NCBI GenBank assembly: GCA_022059125.1
Contig: JAEUWY010000004.1
Coordinates: 2,976,001-3,040,000, forward strand
Source of the DNA: Corynespora cassiicola
Lineage: Eukaryota; Ascomycota; Dothideomycetes; Pleosporales; Corynesporascaceae
Length of the DNA stretch: 64,000 nt
Direction: 5' to 3'
Part shown: positions 1-11,283 of the stretch, in pieces
How positions within the stretch are numbered: position 1 is the stretch's first letter
Layout of the letters: each line of letters opens with the position of its first letter
Notes under the pieces: model-generated
Told to the model about the DNA's origin: nothing
The model's database searches: none
Seen by the model: the letters and a program-made list of their open reading frames with translations, nothing else
Position numbers and translations under genes: made by a program

Positions 1-1217
1 CGGCCTCAAAGCATTGGCAAACGTTGACACCATGGTCACTGTTGTAGACGCATTTCGCTTTTTTTCTGAATTCGACACGGCAGAGTTTCTGCAAGATCGA
101 TTCGGACAGGAAGAAGTTCCAGAAGAGGATGAACGCACGATATCCGATTTATTTGCTGATCAAATCGAGTTCGCCAACGTGATCATTATCAACAAGATTG
201 ACATTGTCGACAAGCATACACTCGGTCGAGTTCGTGCCTATGTCAAGGCACTCAACCCCAGTGCCAAGATTATCGAAGCAAAATACTCGAAGGTCGATGT
301 CAGAGAGATGCTCAACACAGGCAAATTTGATTTCGCGGAAGCGATTGCCAGTCCCGGCTGGCTTCAAAGCCTGCACGAGATGACTGTTATGGACATCCAG
401 GGCAGGAAGCGAGTGGCTCCCAAGCCTGAGACATTGGAGTAAGCAAACATCCCAACTGCTTTGACAGACTGGTATCTAAATATGCGCTACTAGGTATGGT
501 ATCGGCAGCTTCGTGTACAGGGCGCGCCGGCCGTTTGACCCGCTGAAACTCTACCGAGCGCTTGAAGGCAAATTCGTCTTGTTGCAACAGTCTCCTGATG
601 CAGATGATGAAGAAGAGCAATTTAGTGACGCAGGCTCCGAATCAGATGACAATACTGCCTCAGCAGACAATTCAGATGAAGCCACAGACGATGAAGATAA
701 TGGTCCACCGCCTGATCCAGCTGAGATTCTCGCTAACAAGAAGGCCGACCCCAACTTCAGTGGCCTTCATCGTAGTAAGGGCATCTTTTGGCTTGCAACC
801 CGCCCATTTCATATGGGCGCATGGAGCACGGCTGGCGCGATGCTGACCTTGGCTTCCGAGATGCCCTGGTTTTGCACTATGCCAGAAGATGAGTGGATGG
901 CAGATGAAGATACTATACGCAACATCAAAGCAGACTTCCAAGGCGAGTGGGGAGACAGACGCCAGGAGCTGGTTCTTATTGGCGAGAAACTGGATGTAGA
1001 CGGCTTGACAAAGCTACTCGATGAATGCCTGCTCAGTCGATCTGAGATGCGGAAGTGGGAAGGTGTTATGCATAGCCCTAAGTTGAGCGAAGGTGAAAAG
1101 GAAGAAAAGCTTCAAGCACTTTGGGATGATTCATACTGGGCAGAGTGGGGAGGAGCATCAGATGAGGATGGACATGACCATCACGGACATAGTCATTCAA
1201 TTAGGCAAAAGCATTAA
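1..1217 (+). CDS. CobW/COG0523 family GTPase metallochaperone, 3' part
   Basis: COG0523 proteins are G3E GTPases that insert or traffic metals such as zinc. This gene runs in from the left edge, so the P-loop and the CxCC metal motif lie outside the window. Exon pieces are <1-438 and 494-1217; the 55-nt intron 439-493 rejoins the frame as LE-YGIGSFVYRARRPF, a typical CobW_C entry. The first part shows the Walker-B-like TVVDAF and the NKID guanine-specificity motif. The C-terminal domain includes the RPFDPLKLY and RPFHMGAWSTAG stretches, interrupted by a long Asp/Glu-rich insertion (bases about 595-715). The tail DGHDHHGHSHS is histidine-rich, a common metal-binding end in this family. The family call is firm; the metal and client are unknown. 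Confidence 0.9.
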
Positions 1218-1349
1218 CCGAGTGTCTGGGTAGATTGGTATCTAAAATCGAACATAATTCCACTTCTCGTGAAATTCACTTAGCCAATGAAGGTTGATAT
1301 CTATACTATCTAGACTCCTGAAGCCCATACCTGAAAGTGTAGACTTTTG

Positions 1350-2021
1350 TTAAGTAACTGAATAAACCATTCTTCCCGATCCCCGCATACTCGCGAGTGC
1401 AATTGCTAAGATCTCTGGGTCATTTACGGGAATGGAGTCTTCGTGTGCAGCAGCTCCTTGGCAGCGGCATACGATAGTCGCCGAATAATCAGTGAAATGC
1501 AAGTCGGATTCACTTATGTCATAAAAAAAGGTCCTAAGACCTAGTTCAGTGTTCTTGTAGCCCGTCGATCGAAAACTGGGCTCTGTAAAACTCTTTATTC
1601 CATTTCTGGACTGCACTTGATGATGACGGTACTCTGGATGTTGACTGTTTCGTTGCGGATTCCCCGGCTGAGTGAATTTTGGCTGCTGCATTATGATGTC
1701 CTGCTCAGAGATGCCTTGCTGATAGATTTGGATGGCTTCTTGAGAGCCTCGTCTATTGATGTGGATCTCTTGTTGAGACACTCCTTTTTGATTGATATAT
1801 AACTTCTGTCGCAAATTTGTCTTTCTCGGCATTTCGTAGGCGGAGGTATCAGGACATTGGAATCCATTCACAGTGGGGATAATATCTCGGGTCCCAGAAT
1901 CATGTCTCGACTTACGACCTGAATGTGAACTTCTCTTTGGCTTTGAATTGACAGGAACATAGTACGGAATGTAAACTGGGCGCCTAGTAGGATTGCGCTC
2001 GATGCTTGCCGCACAACCCAT
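1350..2021 (-). CDS. Hypothetical 223-aa protein with MGC acylation signal and short pseudo-repeats
   Basis: I do not recognise a family. The start MGCAAS is a textbook N-myristoylation signal (Gly2, Ser6) with Cys3 available for palmitoylation, so anchoring on the cytoplasmic face of a membrane is inferred. Residues about 20-45 are basic (KPKRSSHSGRKSR). Residues about 73-112 carry three imperfect 11-13 residue repeats (LYINQKGVSQQEI, HINRRGSQEAI, QIYQQGISEQDI) in which Ile alternates with Gln/Asn around a Gly. This pattern suggests beta-strand stacking. The rest is polar, with a C-terminal segment containing CRCQGAAAHE. Single exon, AT-rich, tandem with the kinase gene whose stop is at 2270. 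The open frame and the coherent acylation start support a real gene. Confidence 0.6.
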   Translation of the reverse strand: MGCAASIERNPTRRPVYIPYYVPVNSKPKRSSHSGRKSRHDSGTRDIIPTVNGFQCPDTSAYEMPRKTNLRQKLYINQKGVSQQEIHINRRGSQEAIQIYQQGISEQDIIMQQPKFTQPGNPQRNSQHPEYRHHQVQSRNGIKSFTEPSFRSTGYKNTELGLRTFFYDISESDLHFTDYSATIVCRCQGAAAHEDSIPVNDPEILAIALASMRGSGRMVYSVT

Positions 2022-2269
2022 GTTTCAAAGGTGCTCACGGAAACACTGGTTCTTTTTGTTGGTTGCTACTTGTATTCAGTTGTCTTATAAAATACTCTGA
2101 TATGTATCCGGTATTACACTTACCTTATAAGTTTAGTATTCTGAGTTTCTAGTCCATTGGAAAGCATTTCGAGTGACTTTATCTAACATTGAAACCCTAT
2201 TCTGGTGAAAAGACAGGAAATACAAGCCTTCATGCCAGCTTACATGAGATCAAGCTGAGATTGCATATA

Positions 2270-4534
2270 TTATAGATTATCTGATCTTGTAAAGAAGTTG
2301 AATACAGTCTTCTTGTCCGATTTCTTTTCCTTATCTTTAATTGCATCCATCTTTTTCACCATGTCAACAGATAAACTCGATTTGATTTGACGATAGCGCC
2401 CCCAGTCAACTTTCGCTCCCTTACTATACAGCTCTCTAACTCCTTCAGGCCAATTCTCTTTACACGCTACCATGATGGGCGAACTTTCCCTTAGACACGG
2501 CTGGTCGATTCTGATACCTTCCATAGCCAGCAAATGCTTCATATAATCGAGATTATGAGCCTGAACTGCTTTCTCTAGTGGATGCGCCTTACAACCTGGA
2601 CACTTTGCCATGCATGAATCTCTGTCATTCCCTAGAGAATACAATAGTCTCAGATTCCCTTTAGCAATTGCTTTACAATGATCGCTGCAGATAGAGACAC
2701 GATTGCTGTCAATTGGGGAAGCCATACTTGGTATTTCCAAATTCCGGGGTTCTTCCATTCTCTTATTGTCATTCGTTGTGCTGATTCCACCATTGTTGCT
2801 CACATCTTTTATACAGATATTCAGAGGGACTTGATCCTCTCTATTTTCAAATCCAATTCCTGAAATCTCAGAGGCTGATTGCATCATTATCAGAGAATTT
2901 CCGTCAGATATATGGGGCACCGGAGATGTACTAGAGGTTGGAGAAGCTGAAATGGTCGTTTTCGGGGGGCACAATGTCCTGAACGACGCCAAATTCATGT
3001 CCGTGCATAGTTTATCTGCAGATATTCTTTCTTTCTCCCTGACAAAGACTTTTTCCAGAAGTTTCTTCTTGACGATGGCTACAAACTTTGCCTCGCTTGG
3101 GCTTTTTGTCTTAACATGCGCTACCAAATTTTTGAACCAGTTTTCTAATCCGGGGTTGGATAGTTTCATTTCCGAGTCGAAGAAACCTCTTCTTTCTATC
3201 CAGTTTTTCATATAATAGCGATAGTCTCCGTTGGTGCTCCATGATGCTGCTAATTCTGTCTGTAGCCCTGCTAGTCCCTTCTGTCCAAGATAGAGGAATG
3301 ACAAGATCTGACATATCAGACAAGCTAATGACCAAACATCGCTTTTACTACTGGCTTTTCCATCCATGATTTCAGGAGCGTCGAAGCATCTTGATTGTGG
3401 TGGAGGTCTGACGGACGAATAATGTGGCGTATGACAAGGACTTTTATCAGTCTCGTCAAGTGAAAATCTGCATGATTCTGACTCTCTTTTTATTTTGGCT
3501 TGGTCGAAATCAGCCAACTTCCAGATTTCTTCATTTCGGTCATCTTCACCGTCGAAAATGAGGATGTTCTCTGGTCTAATGTCGAGATGAATAACAATGT
3601 GCCCAGTAGAACTATGATGGAGCTGCGACAAAGCTTCCATCAATCCCAAAGTATTTTTTATTAACATCCATCTTCTTGTATAGTTCCATGATTTCACATC
3701 CTGTGGAGACCAGAAATACTCTGCAAGGTCGGTTTTGGCAATACGATAAAACAAACATCTAGAAGGACCAATGATGAGGCCTCCAATATCCAGGTTGATA
3801 TGTCTCGGAGAGACAGATTGCCGGATTTTTTCTAGAATTTCTGACTCGGAGGTAAACTTTCGTTCTACTTCGGCGTCGGTTCGATCTTCGATGTGATATT
3901 CTTTCAAGGCTACGTCCCACTCCGGCATTTCGGACCTATGACTATTGATCCAATAACCCTTCGAGATCTTGACCTTATACACGATCCCGGATGAGCCACT
4001 ACCAAGTTTGATGCGCTCCCCCAGGAATGGTAAAGGACAATCAATAGATTCTGGCACCCTATTCAACTGCCCTTCTTTAAGAACAATTGCACACACTATG
4101 TGCTGGTTCATGCAGAAGTTGATACCTCCTGTTATTCCAAATATGTTCTCCGCGTGTTCTTCCCCAATAGGAAGCTCATTATCTGTTGGCAAGGCTAATG
4201 CAGATTCATTTCGACCCAGAAGCTTGTCGAAAAATATCTTAACCCCTTCGATATTGCACGAATAGGCCAAACCCCCAAAGACCCTCAAATATTGAGGCTC
4301 TCTTGTTGCATTGGCCTCCGTACAGCCGACGATTTTGTCAACGGCTCTGATGTGTTCGATGGAAGGTTCGCTATCGATAGTATCGCAGTGATATCCGAAA
4401 ATCTGTAGCACCGCTTCTCGACTTATTATTAGCCCGAGAGTATGAGCAGGTATGAAGTATTGGCCAGAGAAATTTTGATCCTTGCATGCTGCCTTTTTGA
4501 GCCTCTTTGACAAAGTGCTTAGAGCGGTCTCCAT
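2270..4534 (-). CDS. Atypical serine/threonine protein kinase with C-terminal ankyrin-like region
   Basis: A 754-aa single-exon protein. Residues 1-170 form an unrecognised N-terminal domain. The kinase domain spans roughly 174-520. It shows a glycine-rich loop (IKLGSGSSGIVYKV, about 176-189), the ATP lysine in VALKEY (K211), HLDIRPEN (D318, N322) in place of HRDLKxxN, ADFDQ (D342, with D replacing the DFG glycine), DAPE (about 385-388) and SDVWSLACL. The catalytic Asp, Asn and metal-binding Asp are kept, but the HRD arginine and the DFG glycine are lost, so activity may be altered. Residues about 640-715 resemble two ankyrin repeats (HPLEKAVQAHNLDYMKHLL; SSPIMVACKENWPEGVRELY). The tail is lysine-rich. 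Its substrate is unknown. It lies in an accessory-like block beside the acylated protein. Confidence 0.8.
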   Translation of the reverse strand: METALSTLSKRLKKAACKDQNFSGQYFIPAHTLGLIISREAVLQIFGYHCDTIDSEPSIEHIRAVDKIVGCTEANATREPQYLRVFGGLAYSCNIEGVKIFFDKLLGRNESALALPTDNELPIGEEHAENIFGITGGINFCMNQHIVCAIVLKEGQLNRVPESIDCPLPFLGERIKLGSGSSGIVYKVKISKGYWINSHRSEMPEWDVALKEYHIEDRTDAEVERKFTSESEILEKIRQSVSPRHINLDIGGLIIGPSRCLFYRIAKTDLAEYFWSPQDVKSWNYTRRWMLIKNTLGLMEALSQLHHSSTGHIVIHLDIRPENILIFDGEDDRNEEIWKLADFDQAKIKRESESCRFSLDETDKSPCHTPHYSSVRPPPQSRCFDAPEIMDGKASSKSDVWSLACLICQILSFLYLGQKGLAGLQTELAASWSTNGDYRYYMKNWIERRGFFDSEMKLSNPGLENWFKNLVAHVKTKSPSEAKFVAIVKKKLLEKVFVREKERISADKLCTDMNLASFRTLCPPKTTISASPTSSTSPVPHISDGNSLIMMQSASEISGIGFENREDQVPLNICIKDVSNNGGISTTNDNKRMEEPRNLEIPSMASPIDSNRVSICSDHCKAIAKGNLRLLYSLGNDRDSCMAKCPGCKAHPLEKAVQAHNLDYMKHLLAMEGIRIDQPCLRESSPIMVACKENWPEGVRELYSKGAKVDWGRYRQIKSSLSVDMVKKMDAIKDKEKKSDKKTVFNFFTRSDNL

Positions 4535-4870
4535 GGTAATCTGCAGTAGGCGTGGTGCGTATCAAGACGATTAGCCTTGTGGGAACTAGTGATTTGACCG
4601 GTATAACACCGGATGCTTGATATTATATGAACGTGAATGACAGATGTAAGTTCAGGCTACCGCAGGTTTCGAGATGAACAACATAGCCCGCTCACGCCAA
4701 GCCGTAATGAGGTAGCCACGTGGCGGCATGCAATCCCACCAATCCGCTCCATCCGTGCGCTTCCTGTTGGTTGTCCGACTTATAAAGGCCAGAACCTAGA
4801 CAAAGCAGGACTCTGGTCTGGTTCAGCCTTGGAGACTGCTTTAAAGCCAACCTCGATCAATACCTCAAAC
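4535..4870. promoter_or_regulatory. Divergent intergenic region between kinase and CorA-like genes
   Basis: The 336 bases separate two divergently read genes, the kinase starting at 4534 on the minus strand and the CorA-like gene starting near 4871 on the plus strand. The segment carries a TATA-like element close to the plus-strand start. I see no separate gene in it. Confidence 0.5.
4781..4787 (+). promoter_or_regulatory. TATA-like box
   Basis: TATAAAG lies 84 bases before the proposed ATG at 4871, a usual distance for a fungal TATA element. It supports choosing that start for the CorA-like gene. Confidence 0.4.
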
Positions 4871-7030
4871 ATGATGAATCGCTACGTTGTAAGCACTAGA
4901 TATGTTTCGGTCGAAAAACTCAAGATCGTCCTGCAAGAAAGATTTCCCGACTGTGAAGTCGCTCATTTTCGCGTTTCTGTAAGTGTGTATCGTAGGGGTC
5001 CCTCGAATCTTTACTTACGAATCATAAAAGTCCGTCGATGATAGTGGGAGAGTCGAATACTTTGCACCAGTTAAGCTCACGGATGTAAGAAATGCTGTAC
5101 CCAATTCGCCCAGGCTCAACCCGCTGACTGCATATTGTGTTAGGCTGAACTTAAGTAATGACAGTTTGAACTCTGTGCGATTTGATACTGATATCAGTTT
5201 AGGAAGGCGGAGTAGCAGTTCTGACAGGATCGCCATCCAGCCGGTCAGACATAGCTCCGAGGCAGTCTTGGCAGAGGAAAACGTATATAGATACCCCGCA
5301 CTTTAAAGTTACTCCCTGCGTTTCCCTATTATATCATCAGTGTCTAATCTTCATTAATCTGAATACTTTTCAAAATTTCACCCAGAGTATCTGATGAGCC
5401 TAGCTCAACTCTTTATGGCCGATTCTCTGGATGATGAGTTGTTCTCTGCCTGCCCCCAAGATCTGCACAGCTACACAATCACCGAATCTGAAACGTTTCA
5501 ATGTCATATTGAAGTTATCGATATCTATCGCAAAATTTCCGGTTCGTGAAAAGAATATCTCTAAAGTCTTTTCTAAACTGCTATTAGAATCTGCATTTCT
5601 ATTAAGAGAGTGTGTCTTCAAAGATGTGGCAGTTTTGTCCAGCTTCTTAGAGAGCTCAAGCGCCTTAGGATATACAACACGTATATGGTAATCAAAATTT
5701 CCTCTCTAATTTGATTTCGGCTAACCTCTTCTAGCCTGATATCTCAAAATAATTCTTGGTCTCCATTGAACGCTACTTCAGAGATGCTCCGTTGTTTATT
5801 CCATCATCATAACATCAATACCATTTTCTCGGATGCGGTTAGATCTTTCAGAAGCCGGACCTCTCAGACTGAAGATGGATACTGTTCACCTGTCAAGATT
5901 AAGCAATCTCCAGACGCAGTAGGTGAGTGATAAAGTTTTAGCGCGGATTCAATCTGCCTTTAGAGCTCACAGTGATAGAAATATGTTATGTATATAAGTA
6001 CTCAGAGATGAAAACATTGAGTGGTCCTCACAGTTGGGTAATCAGACAAACTGGAATCTACCACAAGTTCGAAAAGTCCCCCAAGCGGTCGACTATCATA
6101 CTCATAAGCCCATCGCCATCAAACGTAGCCGTCAGACGAATCAAGGAAAAACTTTCAAACTCATTAGGACGAGATCAGATTGTCTCTAATCCTATGCTCG
6201 TACATGGACTGATGATAACTTCATACATCTCAAATTGGAGAGGCTACTGTGGTCATATCGAGTCATCTTTGGAAGAAATTGTAGGGTTCCGAGAATATAT
6301 ATAGGATACGACTAACCTAGCACAGTCCGGAAAGGTGGACACTGCAGAACTCGGTTCCACATTAGACATCAATTATGCTATGCTGAGGACAGTAAACCGT
6401 CTCAAGAAAAAGTTCTTGCCCCTTCATTCTATCTTCGCTTCGTCGAACAACATCATACACATTTTGCAGTCACTCGATGTGTTCACCGTAGCAGAAGGTT
6501 GCGATGCTGCCATATGTTCATTATTTATCAATCTCAGCAATGAAATTATGGCCCACGCCGAGAATACGTCATATCTCATCGAATTTGCAGACAGGACACG
6601 AATGCAGATATCGGATACATTGAATCTAATGAATCAAAAAGTCGCGAAAGAACAAAGCCATCAGGTTTTCAAACTTACTGAGTCAAGTGCTGGCGACTCT
6701 GCTGCCATTCGCACAATCACCAATTTGACTTTAATTTACTTGCCATTTTCATTCATCGCGGTGTGTTCAACTCAATTCTATAAGGTTTATTTGCAGATCA
6801 TAGCTGATTAGTTATCATTCCAGACAATAATGGGAATGAGCTTCTTCGAGATGGATACGAAAAGTCAGAAAATTGTCGTATCCCATCAACTCTGGATCTA
6901 TATATGCCTATCCATACCTCTAACTGCCACCACTATCATCATCTCACGATTGATTACTCGGAAAATTACAAGTGATATGGGAGTTTCCAGACCTAAAGAT
7001 AGCTCGACATCTTCTGAGAGCATAGTATGA
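4871..7030 (+). CDS. CorA-like Mg2+ transporter domain protein, multi-exon
   Basis: Fungal CorA-like proteins end in two membrane helices and are common in accessory gene neighbourhoods. The start is the ATG at 4871. Exon 1 is 4871-4978; intron 4979-5030 has good signals (GTAAGT...AAAAG). Exon 2 starts at 5031. Later coding blocks, with approximate borders, are 5440-5690 (LLLESAFLLRECVFKD), 5740-5921 (EMLRCLFHHHNINTIFSDAV), 5945-6300 (HSWVIRQTGIYHKFE), 6335-6784 and 6824-7030. The block at 6335-6784 is a long helical segment ending in a hydrophobic helix. The last block starts TIMGMSFFEMD, matching the CorA GMN loop with Ser for Asn, and continues into a second helix (WIYICLSIPLTATTIIIS). The order of these blocks matches the family. 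Several internal splice sites are unresolved, and frame decay cannot be excluded. The GMN-to-GMS change makes Mg2+ transport doubtful. Confidence 0.65.
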
Positions 7031-7890
7031 GTCAACTACCTACTGCACGTAGATATATGCATATATCATGTTCAACTGAGTTAGATGGATATCTTAGTTT
7101 CCTTTATGAATACATTCTTTGACTATTTAATTCCAGGATCCATGGAACTAAATCTCTGTAACAACTAATTTAGATGAAAACGTCGCAGCCTGCAAATATA
7201 TGATTAATATCTTAGCGAGACTCAGCTTCGAATCGCCACCTGGACATCTTGGTAAGCCGGGCCACGTCATGATTTTAGTCGTGGTTGCCTTGTGTTTCAG
7301 CCTTGCTATAATTTGTGCTATGATTGACTCGGGTATCAACAAAATGCATACGCGAAAAGCCACCTCATAATAAGTATATGATCTCCAGCCTATAACATCT
7401 AGAACTCATATTCATATGCAGAATTTATAGTTGTATCGTCGCATTGACCCCACTTTGCTCTTTTTGAGGATTGGAAGGGACAATTCGTTTTTCTTGCCTG
7501 ATAACAGGCAAACTTGGTACGTGCAACAATGAGTGGTAGGCACAAGGATCATGTTGGACGTCGATCGATCGATCGATGTATCAGGCAGTCAAATATCAAG
7601 TAAAGTGTTTATTGTTGAGCCTTTTGGCTTTCGAGCGAGCTATTTATACTTAGTTGGTTGGGCTTACCTGTTGTAGAGTCCTACGACAGGCGCGTTGGGT
7701 TTCCCCAACAATGAGGCTCTTATACATTCTGAGGCAATAGCTCTCACTCTTTCTCTCTGGTTTCTCATCTGCAGCATAATATTCACAAGCGACTGTTACT
7801 ATTTTCTAACAGGTCACAAAAATTACATTTCGTAACCAACATGTCGTTAGTAATTCTTGAACTAACAGAAGACCTTGGCGCAAGATCTAA
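7031..7890. other. Intergenic, AT-rich, no gene seen
   Basis: It holds a short GATC tandem at 7561-7577 and otherwise only short open frames with no recognisable protein features. The unresolved first exon of the sugar transporter probably lies near its right end; an ATG at 7841 is a candidate, but I could not find a splice that joins it in frame. Confidence 0.4.
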
Positions 7891-10800
7891 TTCCTTTCGA
7901 ATAGCGATCTTCGATTTGAACTCTTGCCACCAGACGAGCTAGTCAGCGTGGCACGAAAATATTTTGAGGAAAATGAACTGGGAGAAGTGGTTACCAAGGA
8001 GGAATTTATTCTTGGTGTGCTAGCGTTCCAAAACCAGCACGCAATTGATTCGCTCAGACATGAGGAGCTGGATCCCAACTCGCCCTTGCGGCCTTTGCAG
8101 ATGATGACACGCCCACAGGAAGCCTCTATCGAGAAGTTTTTCAATGGAACTTACGATAGCAACAAAGAGCCTAACATCATCAAAAATTTTGTTTTTGGTG
8201 TAATTGACATCTGTCTAAACCCTTTCCAATCTCATGGAAATGGGAGATCGAATTGGGATCACATCAAAGCCTTGACTTCAGCGCAATGGATAATCATATG
8301 TACTTGCGCTTTAGCTTCCATCGCCCAGTAAGCTATCAAAAAGCACTGAGTAGCTTTATAGATGTCATACTAATCACTGTAGAGGCTGGGATCAATCTTC
8401 AATGAACGGTAGGCAGATAAATTCGGTAAGACCCACATGGTGCTGATCAGTACGTGAGGAAAGGAGCGAATATATCTTGGCAAGAGCCCCTTGGTTTGGA
8501 TCGTGATAGACCCAATCAATGGATTTGGGTGTTTGGGTGTATGAACGCCGCACCTTTCTTCTCTGGAGCCATGATCGGTAGTCTCATTTCGGATCCCCTT
8601 ATCAATGAGGGCGCTTTTGGGAGGCGATGGGCGATCATCTTTGGGGGGTTCTTCAGTACGGTATCTGTTCTGAGTCAGTATTATCTCATCTACTATATTC
8701 AAACATGAATCGCTTACGACCACTACCATAGTTCCTATTTGGATCCAAAACTGGTTAGCACTCGTTTCCATTAGTCACTCCAGTCCCCCTTTCTCATATA
8801 AAGCCAGGCAATCATTCTTATCTACCCGGGTTCTGTTGGGAATCGGGTACGCATTAAAAAAAATTCTAAACTGGTTTACCCACGCTGATTATAAGAACAG
8901 GATGGGAGCAAAAGCCTCAGTTGGTAAGATCGCAGACCAGATCTTGCAAACTCATTGAGCCGCTAACGCGGGTAGTTCCTATTTACATTTCAGAAATTTC
9001 CCCCTTTGAGATAAGAGGTAGGAAATAAGTATTATTTCTTTCCGTGTTTCTCATGAGGTTGACACAAATTAGGCATGCTTACCATGGGTTGGCAGCTTTT
9101 TGACACTCTTGGAATCTTCCTTGGCAGTCTTGCAAACTTCATCATATACAAAATGGATGAGTCAAATCCTGATTGGCGCGCAATGATAGCTCTGTCTTTC
9201 ATACCTGCTTTACTGTTTCTTTCGCTTGCCATTTTTTGCGTCGGTATGAAGCCCTCAGGTCTATTGAATTCAAGACTAAGAACAAATGTAGAATCTCCTC
9301 GGTGGCTATTGAAGCACGGCAATTCTCGCGAAGCCCTCAGAGCCCTTATTAGGCTCCACGATCTACCAAGTCCGATAATAGCTTGCGGGGAGCTTTATCA
9401 TACCTTTTACAGACTTAAAAAAGAGGAAATGAAGTATTTCCGCAAACTCAGTGAGCATCCATGGTACAAGGGAAGACTTGATGCCGGAAAAGACCGTGGA
9501 AAGGATGTACGACGTAAATCAAGTATGTGGACCCCCATTCATGAAGCAAAATCTGGGGTTAAATAAAACAAAAAGGCCACGTTCCCGGAAGCGAAACTCA
9601 AAATCAGATCATCAATAGGGCGAACGATTATGAGCTTGGACCCATTCAGGAAGCCTCTGCTCGTTCATTTGAGCCAATAGGTGTAAATTCAATCACACTC
9701 CCAGACTCGGTCTCATCATACACCAAGTTGAAAAAGGCGACATTCAGAGAGAGACTGTACCTATTGTTTCTAGTACAACGCATCAAAAAGTAAGCAGAAG
9801 CTGTAAACTTAATCACTAATTGAAAGTCTACTGACAAAGTAAGTGCTTTACATGCTAGCATATGTGTTATGCTGGCGCAACAGGCATGTGGGGTAAGTAT
9901 GCCTAAAAAGCTAAATCTCCAATAAGTTAACTGAAGCTAAGATCAATATACTTGCATTTATGTCAAGCATAATTATAGGTAAACCTATGAATAATCTCAC
10001 TGATGCCAGCGACCCAGATAAGAAGTTGGATGCATTAATCCTTCTAGATGATGGAAAGAAGAAAGCATTGACGTTTTCTCTAATATTTGGGGCTACAAAC
10101 CATGTGTAAGTGCCCTCTACTTTTTCCGATATTGACTAGGCCCTTTCACTCAAGTTTTATTGACCATAATGCTAGCGGGACCTGGATAGCAATTCCGCTA
10201 ATAGACCGCAAAGGCCGCCGTGCCTTACTGAAGATATCATTTCCACTAATGATAACTTTTCTGTCGGTAGCTGGATTCTCGCTCCGCATCAACGACAAGG
10301 AGTCCAGGCTAGTTCTCTTCGAAGTATCCATTCTATTCTTTACTGCAGTATGTCCAAATCCTTGCTTTCGATATTCTTCTTATGTATTAAAGGCATTCTC
10401 TGTCGGCGAAGGCCCTGCAGCCTTTGTGATACCGGCGGAAGTTTTTCCGCTTATAGTTCGTGAACTAGGTATGAGTCAGGCAGTAAGTACTTTCCTTTGT
10501 CACGAGTGAGGAGGTATTCTGTATGCAATATCAATCCACACTTTTGAAATTCCAAGGGGGTAGTTTCATCTCGTCTGGAATTTTCCTTCTTTCTGGATAT
10601 TCGTTGATTGATAGACTTCCCTCAGGTATTTGTTAATTTCTTCGGGGCTGCTGTTCTTAGCATCGCCCTTCCTCTCATGATAACCAACATATGGTCTCCG
10701 TGGTTCTGGTTTATCTTTGCGTAAGTTGGGAACATATCCTGCAAGTTGTGGATGGCTGAGCACTACAGATTCTTGAACCTAATATTCTGGAGAGCCTCAA

Positions 10801-10974
10801 TGCTTCTTGTGAAAGAGACGCAAAAGCAGCCTCTGGAGAATATCGATAAAGCTTGTAAGTTCATTTGTAGTTTTTTTCAAGGGATATCTATCTAATTGAT
10901 GAGTAGACGAGGAGTCTAAGTGGGAAGCCTTTCTTAAGATGACAGAAGGAAAGCTATTGAAGCGGATTTTTTAA
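7891..10974 (+). CDS. MFS sugar transporter (hexose-transporter-like), many introns
   Basis: A sugar/H+ symporter of the Major Facilitator Superfamily with a long cytosolic N-terminus. The clear first block opens at 7891 (DLRFELLPPDELVSVARKY...) and runs to about 8327. Later blocks give GWDQSSMNG, then 8454-8700 (NAAPFFSGAMIGS...FGRRW, the loop 2-3 GRR motif). 8755-9240 gives GMGAKASVVPIYISEISPFEIRG and further helices; about 9290-9560 holds ESPRWLLKHG (PESPR-type motif). 9640-9790 is a loop, and a small exon near 9860-9894 encodes VMLAQQACG. 9940-10110 gives INILAFMSSIIIG and onward; 10120-10480 holds DRKGRRALL and GEGPAAFVIPAEVFP. The last block holds NFFGAAV...WSPWFWF and a C-terminal tail ending at 10974 (KLLKRIF). 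About ten exons are needed. The order of all transporter signatures is intact. The true start codon was not resolved. Confidence 0.8.
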
Positions 10975-11283
10975 GACACGATATTCGAATATAAAGCGAT
11001 GGTGCATGCAGAAGTATCCTCCGCATCATCTATTAGACAGTATAGAATAGGGTTTATTTATCAGTACACAATTTTTGTACGTAGTACTAGAAAATAATGT
11101 GTAAAAAGATAAACACGTTCTCTTCACTAAAATTCAAAACTTAGCTCAACTCATTTTTGCACAAAGCTTGTAATCTCACTATATTTTTCTTTCACTACAA
11201 TCAAGTTAGAGGCGCTCTATAGGTATAACAACGCAATTATATTGTTCCGTGCCATAACACAAGTGCAAAGGCCTGACGTTTTG
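10975..11283. other. Intergenic, AT-rich
   Basis: This segment separates the transporter stop from the SET gene start. I see no gene in it. It probably holds the transporter 3' end and the SET-gene promoter. Confidence 0.5.

Noticed and set aside
7561..7577. GATC tandem as a palindromic regulatory site
   Set aside because: A simple tetranucleotide run; no second copy or spacing that suggests function.
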